Assembly (NCBI RefSeq): GCF_023330685.1
Contig: NZ_CP097128.1
Location: 1,116,001 to 1,180,000, forward strand
Length of the DNA stretch: 64,000 bases
Direction of reading: 5' to 3'
DNA from: Conexibacter sp. DBS9H8
Lineage (GTDB): Bacteria; Actinomycetota; Thermoleophilia; Solirubrobacterales; Solirubrobacteraceae
The position numbers were made by a program, and so were the translations under genes. Of the stretch, positions 8,424 to 16,756 are shown in pieces. The notes under the pieces are model-generated. The model saw nothing but the letters and a program-made list of their open reading frames with translations, ran no database searches and was not told the DNA's origin. Positions within the stretch are counted from its first letter, which is position 1; the number at the start of each line of letters is the position of its first letter.

Positions 8424-10115
8424 GTGCCCGCCGACCCCGCCGACCCCGCCGACTCCACCGTCTCATCGCAGTCCACTGCCGAGCTGATCGTCGCCTGCCT
8501 CGAGAGCGAGGGGGTGCGCTACGTGTTCGGGATCCCGGGGGAGGAGAACATCCACCTGATCCAGGCGTTGGCCGGCTCGTCGATCCGCTACGTGCTCGTG
8601 CGCCACGAGCAGGCGGCGTCGTTCATGGCGGAGGTCTACGGCCGGCTCACCGGGAAGGCGGGTGTCTGTTCGGCGACGCTCGGACCGGGCGCGATCAACC
8701 TCCTGCTCGGGGTCGCCGATGCGACGACGAACTCGACGCCGGTGGTCGCCCTGTCCGCCCAGGTCGGCCTGAACCGCTTCCACAAGGAGTCCCACCAGGC
8801 CGTCGACCTCGTCCCGATGTTCGCTCCGGTGACCAAGTGGTCCGCTCAGGTGACGACGCCGGGGGCGGTCGCCGAGATGGTCCGCAAGGCGTTCAAGCTC
8901 GCCCAGTCCGAGCGGCCCGGGGCCGTCTACCTCGCGGTGCCCGAGGATGTCGAGAAGGCGCCCGCGCCGGAGGGGGCGCGGCCGCTTGTCGTCAACGTGC
9001 CGCGCAGCGACGAACCGTCCCGGCGCCAGCTCGCCCGGGCCGCCGAGGTGCTCGCCGGTGTCGCCAACCCGATCATCCTCGCCGGGCACGGGGCGGTCCG
9101 GGCGGGCGCGGGTCCCGCGCTCGTGGCGCTCGCCGAGGCGCTCAACGTGCCGGTCGCGACGACCTTCCACGGCAAGGGCGTGTTCCCGGATGACCATCCT
9201 CTCGCGCTCGGCGCGGTCGGGTTCATGCGCCACGACTACGTCAACTTCGGCTTTGACCGGGCGGACGCGATCATCGCGGTCGGGTATGAGCTCCAGGAGT
9301 TCGACCCGGTCCGGATCAACCCGGAGGCCGACAAGAAGATCATCCACATCCACCGGTTCCCGGCTGAGGTCGACGCCCACTACGAGGTGTCCGTCGGCCT
9401 CCAATCCGACATCCCGCTCACGCTCGCGGCGCTCGCCGAGACGGTCGGACGGCCGTTTACGCCTGACCTCGGGGAGCAGCGGATCCGCGAGCGACTGGCG
9501 ACCGAGCTCGCCCGTGGGGCCGCCGACGACCGCTTCCCGCTCTCACCGGCGCGGATCGTCGCCGACATCCGGTCCGTCCTTGACCGTGAGGACATCGTCC
9601 TCGTCGACACGGGGGCGTTGAAGATGTGGATGGCCCGTCTCTACCCGACGTATGCGCCGAACACATGTCTCATCTCCAACGGCCTCTCGACGATGGCCTG
9701 GACCCTGCCCGGCGCGCTCGCGGCCAAGCTCGCGCGCCCCGAGCGGCGGGTGCTCGTGGCCACCGGGGACGGGGCGTTCCTGATGAACAGCCAGGAGATC
9801 GAGACCGCCGTCCGCGAGGCGATCTCGCTCGTCGTCCTCGTCTGGGTCGATGACGCGTACGGGCTGATCAGCTGGAAGATGGACCTGGAGCTCGGCGAGA
9901 ACATGGACACCGGCTTTCACAACCCGGACTTCATCGCCTATGCGGAGTCGTTCGGGGCGCGGGGGTACATGATCGGATCCGCGGCTGAGCTCGCGCCGAC
10001 GCTCGCGGAGGCGCTCGCCTCCGACGGGGTGTCGATCATCGCCTGCCCGGTCGACTACCGGGCGAACCTCGCGCTCACTGACGCACTCGGCGAGCTGGAC
10101 GAGCACATGTCCTGA
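8424..10115 (+). CDS. Thiamine-diphosphate enzyme, acetolactate synthase large-subunit family
   Basis: The 563-aa protein (GTG start) has the three-domain ThDP enzyme plan. The N-terminal pyrimidine-binding domain carries FGIPGEENIHL and the catalytic Glu in VRHEQAASFMAE near residue 61. A central domain follows (GHGAVRAG). The C-terminal pyrophosphate domain has the GDG motif (GDGAFLMNSQEIETAV) and DDAYG near residues 450-485. It resembles catabolic AlsS/IlvB-type enzymes that join two pyruvates to acetolactate, but related decarboxylases and carboligases share these motifs. No regulatory small subunit (ilvN) or acetolactate decarboxylase is adjacent, which favours a catabolic or uncertain role. 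Confidence 0.85.
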   Translation: MPADPADPADSTVSSQSTAELIVACLESEGVRYVFGIPGEENIHLIQALAGSSIRYVLVRHEQAASFMAEVYGRLTGKAGVCSATLGPGAINLLLGVADATTNSTPVVALSAQVGLNRFHKESHQAVDLVPMFAPVTKWSAQVTTPGAVAEMVRKAFKLAQSERPGAVYLAVPEDVEKAPAPEGARPLVVNVPRSDEPSRRQLARAAEVLAGVANPIILAGHGAVRAGAGPALVALAEALNVPVATTFHGKGVFPDDHPLALGAVGFMRHDYVNFGFDRADAIIAVGYELQEFDPVRINPEADKKIIHIHRFPAEVDAHYEVSVGLQSDIPLTLAALAETVGRPFTPDLGEQRIRERLATELARGAADDRFPLSPARIVADIRSVLDREDIVLVDTGALKMWMARLYPTYAPNTCLISNGLSTMAWTLPGALAAKLARPERRVLVATGDGAFLMNSQEIETAVREAISLVVLVWVDDAYGLISWKMDLELGENMDTGFHNPDFIAYAESFGARGYMIGSAAELAPTLAEALASDGVSIIACPVDYRANLALTDALGELDEHMS

Positions 10116-10124
10116 CCCTCAGGC

Positions 10125-10511
10125 TCACTCAGGCCAGAAGCCCTCGGGGACCCGCTCACCGTCTGACTCGTGGTGGGGGCCGAACACGAGCAGCTCCATC
10201 CCGTCGGGCCCGGCCTCGAAGGCACGCAGCACCGGCGGCGCGATCCGGACGGCGTCGAGGGTGACGAGGTCATGGACCTCCCCGTCGAGGACGACCTTGC
10301 CTGAGCCCGACAGGACGACGCAGATCTCCTCCGCCTGGCGGTGGCGGTGACCGAAGGCCTGGCGGCGACCCGGATGGATCCGATGGAGCGCCAGCCCGGT
10401 GCCCTCGGCCCCGAGCGCCTCCCGAGGGAAGCGGATCTCCTGGATGTCGGCCATGCCGAAGCCGGCCGCGCGATCCTCAGCGGCCGCCAGATTGACGATC
10501 GAATAGCTCAT
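10125..10511 (-). CDS. Cupin-domain protein
   Basis: A 128-aa single-domain cupin from ATG 10511; the longer upstream frame is repeat-rich and not used. The metal-binding motif is visible as GHRHRQAEEICVVLSG, with a second motif region around RIAPPVLRAFEAG. Cupins of this size bind one metal and act in sugar, amino-acid or aromatic chemistry or simply bind a ligand; nothing local specifies which. It converges on the acetolactate-synthase-like gene with a 9-bp gap. Confidence 0.82.
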   Translation of the reverse strand: MSYSIVNLAAAEDRAAGFGMADIQEIRFPREALGAEGTGLALHRIHPGRRQAFGHRHRQAEEICVVLSGSGKVVLDGEVHDLVTLDAVRIAPPVLRAFEAGPDGMELLVFGPHHESDGERVPEGFWPE

Positions 10512-10577
10512 GGTCTGCAGTCTAGGTTCCCGCGGTGGGACGGTACCCCGTCTCCGCCGGCTCGCCCTTGAAGTGGC

Positions 10578-10621
10578 CTTCGGGGGTGCCATCCCGCCCC
10601 TTCGGGGGTGCCATTCCGCCC
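10578..10621. repeat. Two tandem 22-bp units
   Basis: The unit CTTCGGGGGTGCCATYCCGCCC occurs twice in tandem, differing at one base, in the gap between the cupin gene and the malic-enzyme gene. It lies in the shared upstream region of these divergent genes. A regulatory role is possible but not shown. Confidence 0.7.
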
Positions 10622-10674
10622 CGCGAAACGCTGTGTGGCCGTCCGGGCGGCGGAAAAGGTAGCCTCGCGGACCA

Positions 10675-12009
10675 ATGCCGATCGACTGCACATACCGTCT
10701 GCGCTGGCCCCACCGCACGGGTGAGCTGGCGACCATCGCGCGCCGGATCTCCGATCACGGGGGGCTGATCGGGGACATCATCACGATCAACATCGCCCGG
10801 CACGAGACGATCCGGGAGATCACCGTCGAGTTGCGCGACCGTGAGCACGCCGCCCAGTTGGCGGACGGCCTTGCGGGCCTCCCCAACGTGCACGTCGTCT
10901 GGTATCGGGACCGTGCCTTCATGGCCCATGAGGGCGGCAAGCTGACGATGACCGCGAGCCGACCGGTGCTGACCAACCAGGACGTCCGCGACGTCTACAC
11001 CCCGGGGGTCGCCCGCGTCTGCTCGGCGATCCATCAGTCCCCGGCGCTCGCCCGGCGGTTCACCACCCTCGGGCGCAGCGTCGCGATCGTCACCAACGGC
11101 AGTCGCGTGCTCGGGCTCGGAGACATCGGGGCACTCGCGAGCCTGCCGGTGATGGAGGGCAAGGCGCTCTTCTACGCTCAGCTCGTCGGGATCAACGCCG
11201 TTCCGATCATCCTCGACACCCGGGACGTCAACGAGTTCGTCGAGACGGTGATCCGGATCGCCCCAGGTTTCGGCGGCATCCACCTCGAGGACATCTCCAC
11301 CCCGGCGTGCTTTGAGATCGAGGAGCGCCTGATCGGCGCACTCTCCCAACCGGTGATGCACGACGACGTGCACGGCACCGCGGTGGTGACGCTCGCCGCG
11401 GCGATCGCCGCCTGCCGGCAGGCGGACATCCGCCTTGACGCGGCGGTCGTCGGGCAGATCGGGCTCGGTGCGGCGGGGTACGGGATCGCGACGCTGATCC
11501 ATGACGCCGGGGTGAAGCGCGTGCTCGCGACCGACCCGAACCCGGCGGCGGCCGCTCACGCCGCCGCCCAGGGGATCGAGATCACCAGTTTGGCTGACCT
11601 GATGACCCAGGCTGACGTCGTCGTCGCCACGAGCGGCAAACCCGGACTGATCACCCCGGAGATGGTGCGGCCCGGCCAGGTGATCCTCGCCCTCACCAAC
11701 CCGGTGCCCGAGATCGAGCCCGAGGCGGCGCTTGCCGCCGGTGCCGCCTTTGCGGCCGACGGGACGAGCGTCAACAACGTCCTCGGCTACCCGGGCATCT
11801 TCCGGGGGGCGCTGCTCGCGGGGGCGCGGAGCATCAACGTCGAGATGAAGCGGGCGGCCGCCTGGGCGCTCGCCGGGCTCACCGTCGAGTCCGAGCTGAT
11901 CCCCGAGGTGCTCGACCGCCACGTCCACGACACGGTGACCGAGGCGGTGCGTCAGGCGGCGGTGGACAGCGGGGTTGCCGACCCGACCGCCCCCGAGCTC
12001 ACCTTCTGA
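10675..12009 (+). CDS. ACT-domain NAD(P)-dependent malic enzyme
   Basis: The 444-aa protein has an N-terminal ACT-like regulatory domain (residues 1-80, starting IDCTYRLRW and including GELATIARRISDHGG). The malic-enzyme catalytic domain follows: YTPGVARVC near residue 105, TNGSRVLGLGDIG near 140, the lysine-containing MEGKALFY, the metal ligands in LEDISTPACFEIE near 205 and DDVHGT near 230. The Rossmann domain has GLGAAGYGIATLI near 265. It oxidatively decarboxylates malate to pyruvate. The ACT domain suggests allosteric control by a small metabolite. With the pyruvate-using enzyme upstream it would place pyruvate at the centre of this neighbourhood. Confidence 0.93.
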   Translation: MPIDCTYRLRWPHRTGELATIARRISDHGGLIGDIITINIARHETIREITVELRDREHAAQLADGLAGLPNVHVVWYRDRAFMAHEGGKLTMTASRPVLTNQDVRDVYTPGVARVCSAIHQSPALARRFTTLGRSVAIVTNGSRVLGLGDIGALASLPVMEGKALFYAQLVGINAVPIILDTRDVNEFVETVIRIAPGFGGIHLEDISTPACFEIEERLIGALSQPVMHDDVHGTAVVTLAAAIAACRQADIRLDAAVVGQIGLGAAGYGIATLIHDAGVKRVLATDPNPAAAAHAAAQGIEITSLADLMTQADVVVATSGKPGLITPEMVRPGQVILALTNPVPEIEPEAALAAGAAFAADGTSVNNVLGYPGIFRGALLAGARSINVEMKRAAAWALAGLTVESELIPEVLDRHVHDTVTEAVRQAAVDSGVADPTAPELTF

Positions 12010-12080
12010 GTCCGCCGGGGCTGCGCTTCGCTGCGCACGTGAGTGGCGGCTCACATCCGGCCGGCACGGGGTGGTCGGCC

Positions 12081-12125
12081 AGCGAGTTCAAAGATTCGTC
12101 GATACGACGAATCTTTGAACTCGCT
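12081..12125. terminator. 45-bp perfect palindrome between convergent genes
   Basis: Two 21-bp arms (12081-12101 and 12105-12125) are exact reverse complements around a 3-nt ATA loop. It lies between the malic-enzyme gene (+) and the enolase-superfamily gene (-), which converge. It is AT-richer than its surroundings and has no flanking T-run. A bidirectional terminator is the simplest reading; a repetitive palindromic element is the alternative. Confidence 0.6.
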
Positions 12126-12268
12126 CACCTTCCATCCTTGTGCGCTGGCGGGCCACCGCCGGTCAGCCAACGGGCGCGAGACGGTCACGCGGGCCACCGG
12201 CGGCCAGCCGCCGGGCGGTCCGGAGGCGGTCCGCCGGGCGGTCCGGAGGCGGGTCCGGGTTCAGTGAG

Positions 12269-13327
12269 TCAGTGCCAGCGGAAGCCGGGTTCGCTGAAGG
12301 CGCCGGTGAGGGGACTTGACGGCAGCCCGGGTGGCGGGTCGGGCAGGTTGTACGGGGACGGGGCGAGATCATTTGGCGCGTCCGGGTGGAACAGTGCCGC
12401 GAGGTACTGGGCCTGGCCGCGGCCGACCCCGAGCTCTGTCTGACCGCCGCTGTAGGCGCCGATGCCGTGCGCGGCGCAGTAGTCGTAGGTGGCACACAGC
12501 GTCGGCAGCGCGCCGATCCGGGACGGCTTCAGGTTGACCATGCGCGGCGGGAACGGGAGCGCCTCGATGTCGGTGATCGAGTGGATGTTCGCGTCCCAGG
12601 TGATCCGGTCGTGGTGGGGGGCGAGGACCGCGGCGGCCTCGGGGTGGCTGAGGTCGGGGTCCTCGATCCAGGCGTCCGGAAACGCCTCAACCACCCGCCG
12701 GTACAGCACCGGGTCACCGGGCTGGTCGACCGGGGAGTCACGGTAGAGGCCCTTGAGGTCGATCGAGTCGACCGCGCCGGTCTCCACGAGGGCGGCGAAG
12801 ATCTCCGGCGTCCATGAACTCGTCGCGTCGAGCTTGAAGCGCAGCGTCGGATCGAGGGCGAGCCGCCGCTGAACCGGATCGAGGCTCGGGGGCTCCCCGA
12901 GCCGGGTCGAGGCGACGTAGCGCACCGGTGCCGGCTCGCGGGCGAGAACGTCCGGGAGGGTCCGGCCCCCTTGGCGGAGAGCGAGGTCGAGGGCGGCGCT
13001 GTGGAAGGCCCACAGCCGGTAGAGCCGGTAGGCGGCGTTCGCCGGCTCATACCCGAACAGGTCGAGCGTGGCGGTGTGAGCGCAGAAGTCCCCGAGGGTC
13101 CAGGTGCCGCGGAGGTCGTGTGCCGCCCCGGCGGCCTGGAAACGCTCATGGTCGGTCGCCTCGTAGGTGACGTCCTCTCCCTGTCCCTCCATGTCGCCGC
13201 CCTGGAGGTGGATGACGGTGCAGTGGCGGTCCTGCTGGGGGCCGACGGCCGCACACAGCCCCTCGAGGCAGTAGCCGCTCACCTCGAGGCGGAGATCAGC
13301 CAGCCGGTCAAAGGTCGGGGGAGCCAT
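12269..13327 (-). CDS. Enolase-superfamily enzyme linked to egtBD
   Basis: A 352-aa protein with the C-terminal barrel of the enolase superfamily. It has FKLDATSSW (candidate catalytic Lys) near residue 175, DLKG near 200, WIEDPD near 230 and TWDANIH near 253 as likely metal ligands, then NLKPSRIG near 273 and GGQTELGVG near 305. The N-terminal capping domain is less conserved. Members abstract a proton next to a carboxylate; products range from racemases to o-succinylbenzoate synthase. It starts 6 bp after the egtB stop codon on the same strand, so it belongs to the egtD-egtB operon. The actual reaction cannot be assigned; a role tied to ergothioneine or another carboxylate is inference. Confidence 0.75.
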   Translation of the reverse strand: MAPPTFDRLADLRLEVSGYCLEGLCAAVGPQQDRHCTVIHLQGGDMEGQGEDVTYEATDHERFQAAGAAHDLRGTWTLGDFCAHTATLDLFGYEPANAAYRLYRLWAFHSAALDLALRQGGRTLPDVLAREPAPVRYVASTRLGEPPSLDPVQRRLALDPTLRFKLDATSSWTPEIFAALVETGAVDSIDLKGLYRDSPVDQPGDPVLYRRVVEAFPDAWIEDPDLSHPEAAAVLAPHHDRITWDANIHSITDIEALPFPPRMVNLKPSRIGALPTLCATYDYCAAHGIGAYSGGQTELGVGRGQAQYLAALFHPDAPNDLAPSPYNLPDPPPGLPSSPLTGAFSEPGFRWH

Positions 13328-13333
13328 CGCGGT

Positions 13334-14665
13334 TCAGGCGTCCCCCGCGAGCCGCAGCCCGCTGAAGATCTGGCGGCGCTGAGGGAGGTCCCAGTTGCGG
13401 AAGTGGACGGTCGCCACTCGCGGGGCGCTCACCCAGGCGCCACCGCGCAGCACCCGGTAGCCGGCATCGAAGAACTGCTCGGAGTACTCCGGGTAGGGGT
13501 CGGCGCGAAAGCCCGGGTAGGGGGCGAACTCACTCGCCGTCCACTGCCACACGCTCGCGCCCATCCCGTGCAGGCGCCCCGGGGAGGCGGCGGCACTCCA
13601 CAGCGCGGCGGCCTCCCACTCCACCTCAGTCGGGAGCCGCAGGCCGTGGAAGCGCGCGAACGCGTCGGCCTCAAAGCAAGAGACGTGACAGACCGGGGCG
13701 AGAGGGTTGATCGGCACGTGGCGGCCGAACCGGACGACCGTCTCGGCGTCCGTCCAGTAGAGAGGACCCTCGGTTGCCTCGGCCTCCCGCCATGCCCACC
13801 CGGCATCTGACCACAGCTCCCGTCGGCGATAGCCGCCGTCGGCGATGAACCGCTGCCAGGCGGCGTTGGTGACCGGCCCGGCGGCGATCTGAAAACCGGG
13901 GAGGGGGCATGGGTGGCGGGGCTGCTCGTTGTCGTAGGCAAAGCCCCGGCCGGAATCGGCTCCGATCAGATGTTCGGCCGCGGGGACGGGGATGAGGGCG
14001 AGCGTGAGATCGCCAGAGTCCGCCGACTCATTGGGCCGGGCTGCTTCACCGGACCCGCCACCCGCACCACCCGCACCGGAACCATCGGGCGCGCCCGACC
14101 CGAGCACCGGGGCCGGGCCCGCCGCGACGCCCGCCAGCCCGGGTTCGAGCCCGGCGATCTGCATGGTCTGGAGCATCGTCTCGTGGTGCTGAAGTTCGTG
14201 GCGGAGGATCAGCTCGAGTCGCCGCATCGTCTGGTCCGACAGTGGCTCGGCGGCGATCAGCTCGTGGGTGCGGGCGCGGCTGCGGTCGAGGTATCCGTTG
14301 GCCTCGGCGGTTGGCAGGAACGGGAGGGTGCCCCGCTGGGCCCGGGGGGTCTCATCGGCGTCATAGACGCGGATCAGGTCGGGGGCGAGCATCTCGGTCC
14401 CGAAGGTGCGGGAGATCCACAGGTCCTCAAAGGCGGCGATGTGCCCGAGATCCCAGACGAGTGGGCTCAGCAGGGTCGAGTGGACCGCCTCGAGCGTCGC
14501 GGCATCGAGGGTCCAGACGAGCTCGCGGGTGCGGGTGCGGGTCGCATCGAGTGCGGCGACCGTGTCCTCGGCCCTGTCGCTCTGAGGCGACCCTGAGTCA
14601 ACGGTCGGTACCGAGTCGACGGCCGAAGCGGGCCTGGGGTCGACGCGCGAGGAGGGGGCGGGCAC
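13334..14665 (-). CDS. egtB: Ergothioneine biosynthesis protein EgtB (iron-dependent sulfoxide synthase)
   Basis: The 443-aa protein has an N-terminal DinB-like helical domain and a C-terminal formylglycine-generating-enzyme-like domain, the EgtB layout. Iron ligands are visible as the His in WDLGHIAAFEDLW (near residue 71) and the HxxxHxE motif in RHELQHHETM (near residue 152). The C-terminal domain has the usual PVTNAAWQRFI, LPTEVEWEAA, WQWTASEF and RVLRGGAW motifs. EgtB joins trimethylhistidine (hercynine) to a thiol (gamma-glutamylcysteine or cysteine) with O2. A Gly/Ala/Ser-rich insert sits near residues 190-215. The start is GTG at 14665, 17 bp after egtD on the same strand. Confidence 0.92.
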   Translation of the reverse strand: MPAPSSRVDPRPASAVDSVPTVDSGSPQSDRAEDTVAALDATRTRTRELVWTLDAATLEAVHSTLLSPLVWDLGHIAAFEDLWISRTFGTEMLAPDLIRVYDADETPRAQRGTLPFLPTAEANGYLDRSRARTHELIAAEPLSDQTMRRLELILRHELQHHETMLQTMQIAGLEPGLAGVAAGPAPVLGSGAPDGSGAGGAGGGSGEAARPNESADSGDLTLALIPVPAAEHLIGADSGRGFAYDNEQPRHPCPLPGFQIAAGPVTNAAWQRFIADGGYRRRELWSDAGWAWREAEATEGPLYWTDAETVVRFGRHVPINPLAPVCHVSCFEADAFARFHGLRLPTEVEWEAAALWSAAASPGRLHGMGASVWQWTASEFAPYPGFRADPYPEYSEQFFDAGYRVLRGGAWVSAPRVATVHFRNWDLPQRRQIFSGLRLAGDA

Positions 14666-14682
14666 GGAGCGGGAGGAAAGGG

Positions 14683-15693
14683 TCAGGCGGCGGGCCGGGC
14701 GAGGGTGAGGGCGAAGAGATCGCCGGCGTCGGTGTAGATCCGCTCGATCTCCAGGCCGGCGGCGGCGAGGTTGTCCTCAATCCGGGCAGGGGTGAACTTC
14801 GCGCTGATCTCGGTGCGCATCTCCTCACCGGCGACGAAGTCGACCTCGAGGTTGAGGGCGCCGATCCGGGCCTGGCAGGGCGCACGGGCGCGCAGGCGCA
14901 TCTCCACCCAGTCCAGGTCGCTCTCGAAACGGGCGACGTGCTCGAAGTTCTCCACCGGCAGGTCGCCGTCCAGCTCGCGGTTGATCACCTCGAGCAGGTT
15001 GAGGTTGAAGGCGGCCGTGACGCCGCGGCGGTCGTTGTAGGCGGCCTCGAGGACGGCGGGATCCTTGACCAGATCGGTCCCAAGCAGGAGGCGGTCCTGG
15101 GGGCGCAGCAGGCTGGTGATGCCCGAGAGGAGTGCGGCGCGCTCGACCCCGACGAAGTTGCCGATCGTCGAGCCGAGCAGGGCGAGGATCCGGGGTGCCG
15201 CGGTGGCTGGCTCGGGGATGAGATCGAGGTCGGAGATGAAGTCGCCGACGACCCCGTGGACCTGTCCGAGCTCGGGGTATTCTCCGAGGATCGCCAGCGC
15301 GGTCGGGCGGACGACCGCCTCGGCGATGTCAAAGGGGACGTATCGTTCGAGCCGGCCGTCGGCGTCGATCGCGTCGAGCAGCACACGGGTCTTGCTTGCC
15401 GAGCCGGCGCCGAGCTCGACGAGCTCGATCGCGCCGGTGCGGTCGCTGATGTCCGCGGCGGCGGCGGTGAGGATCGCCCGTTCGGTGCGGGTCGGGTAGT
15501 ACTCCTCAAGCGTGCAGATCTCATCGAACAGCTCGCAGCCGCGAGCGTCGTAGAGGTGCTTGGGGACGAGCTCCTTGAACGGCCGGGTGAGGCCGTCCCG
15601 CACGTCTTCGGCGAGCGTGCTGCGCTCGGCCAACGGTGCTCGAGTGATGTCGAGCCGCTGGCCCGTGGACGTGGCGCGCATCGAAAGGAGCAT
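14683..15693 (-). CDS. egtD: L-histidine N-alpha-methyltransferase EgtD
   Basis: From ATG 15693 the product is 336 aa, close to the family's usual 320; ATG 15681 is an alternative. It has the EgtD signatures: HLYDARGCELFDEI and EEYYPTRTE at the N-terminus, the SAM site ELGAGSASKTR near residue 85, YVPFDIAE, GSTIGNF near 165 and the substrate region NRELDGDLPVENF near 235. EgtD trimethylates histidine to hercynine, the first step of ergothioneine synthesis. It heads the operon egtD-egtB-enolase superfamily. No egtA, egtC or egtE gene is in the window. The divergent gene at 15758 starts close by, so the promoters are crowded. Confidence 0.93.
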   Translation of the reverse strand: MLLSMRATSTGQRLDITRAPLAERSTLAEDVRDGLTRPFKELVPKHLYDARGCELFDEICTLEEYYPTRTERAILTAAAADISDRTGAIELVELGAGSASKTRVLLDAIDADGRLERYVPFDIAEAVVRPTALAILGEYPELGQVHGVVGDFISDLDLIPEPATAAPRILALLGSTIGNFVGVERAALLSGITSLLRPQDRLLLGTDLVKDPAVLEAAYNDRRGVTAAFNLNLLEVINRELDGDLPVENFEHVARFESDLDWVEMRLRARAPCQARIGALNLEVDFVAGEEMRTEISAKFTPARIEDNLAAAGLEIERIYTDAGDLFALTLARPAA

Positions 15694-15757
15694 AACGATG
15701 TGCTGGGCCGGGCCCGCCGGGGTCGGGTCGGGCGCTGTCAGAATCCCCCTCGTCCTC

Positions 15758-16498
15758 ATGTTCGCTCCGGCCGTCCAATGGGCGACGCTCGCTTCCCTCG
15801 GCACCGCCCTCGGGACGCTCGTGCTCGCCATCGCCACCTTCGTCGCCGTACAGGCGTCCAAGCGCTCAACCCGCCTTTCAGAGATCGCTCTCGAGGAGCG
15901 GCGCCGGCCGGTGCTCACCCACTCGCGCCTCAACGATCCTCCACAGAAGCTGAGGTTCATTGACGGGCACTGGGTGACCGCCGAGGGTGGGCGAGCGAGC
16001 GTGGCGCAGATCGACGGGAGCGTCTACCTCGCGATCAGCCTCCGCAACGTCGGGGCGGGAATGGCCGTCTGCCAGGCGTGGGCGGTCGCTCCGAGCTATG
16101 ACCGCAGCGAGGAAGCCCACCGCCACCGTCCGCTCGAGGCCTTCCGCACCCAGGCGCGCGACATCTACGTTCCCGCCGGGGACATCGGCATGTGGCAGGG
16201 CGCGCTCCGCGGTCCCGACGACGAGGATCGGGTCCGGCTCGTCGAGGCGATCGACAACGGCGAGGCGATCTCCATCGAGCTGCTCTACAGCGACCTCGTC
16301 GGCAACCAGCGCACGATCTCGCGCTTCGGGTTGCTCCCGGGGGCCGAGGACGGTGAGTGGTACGCGAGCATGAGCCGCCACTGGCACCTGGATCAGGACG
16401 GGCCGCGGCGGGAGGAGCACACCCTCGAGGCGTCCCGCGAGATCATCGACCACGTCGCGGAGAGCGGCCGGGTCGACCCGCGGGACATGGTCCAGTAG
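15758..16498 (+). CDS. Hypothetical single-pass membrane protein
   Basis: ATG 15758 is preferred; ATG 15698 would add 20 residues and overlap the egtD start region. The roughly 246-aa product has one N-terminal transmembrane helix (residues about 10-30, LGTALGTLVLAIATFVAVQA), followed by a cytosolic or periplasmic beta-rich domain with VAQIDGSVYLAISLRNVGAG and EAISIELLYSDLVGNQ. This is the layout of many small uncharacterised actinobacterial membrane-anchored proteins. No family is assigned. Confidence 0.7.
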   Translation: MFAPAVQWATLASLGTALGTLVLAIATFVAVQASKRSTRLSEIALEERRRPVLTHSRLNDPPQKLRFIDGHWVTAEGGRASVAQIDGSVYLAISLRNVGAGMAVCQAWAVAPSYDRSEEAHRHRPLEAFRTQARDIYVPAGDIGMWQGALRGPDDEDRVRLVEAIDNGEAISIELLYSDLVGNQRTISRFGLLPGAEDGEWYASMSRHWHLDQDGPRREEHTLEASREIIDHVAESGRVDPRDMVQ

Positions 16499-16756
16499 CC
16501 CGCTTTGGTCCGCGGTGCCGCCGGCCGGGTCTCCGGCCAGGGTCCGCGGTGCCGTCGGCCCGGGTCTCCGGCCAGGGTCCGGGGCGCCGCCGGCGCGAGT
16601 CCGGGGCGCGCCTCCGGGATTGCCGCGCGGTCACCCGGCCCGAGGCCGAGCCGCCACGACGCCCGCGCGCGAGCAGGGGCGGCGATCCGGGGCGGCCCGG
16701 TCGGGGCGTACCGGCCGGTCGGCCCGGCACGCCCCGACGACCGTCTCAGCGCTGGA
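16499..16756. repeat. GC-rich intergenic stretch with imperfect direct repeats
   Basis: Between two convergent genes, about 43-bp units built around GGTCCGCGGTGCCG and GGGTCTCCGGCCAGG recur at least twice from about 16507 and then decay. I see no open reading frame with gene-like composition and no RNA gene. The long GC arms could fold and help termination. Confidence 0.5.
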
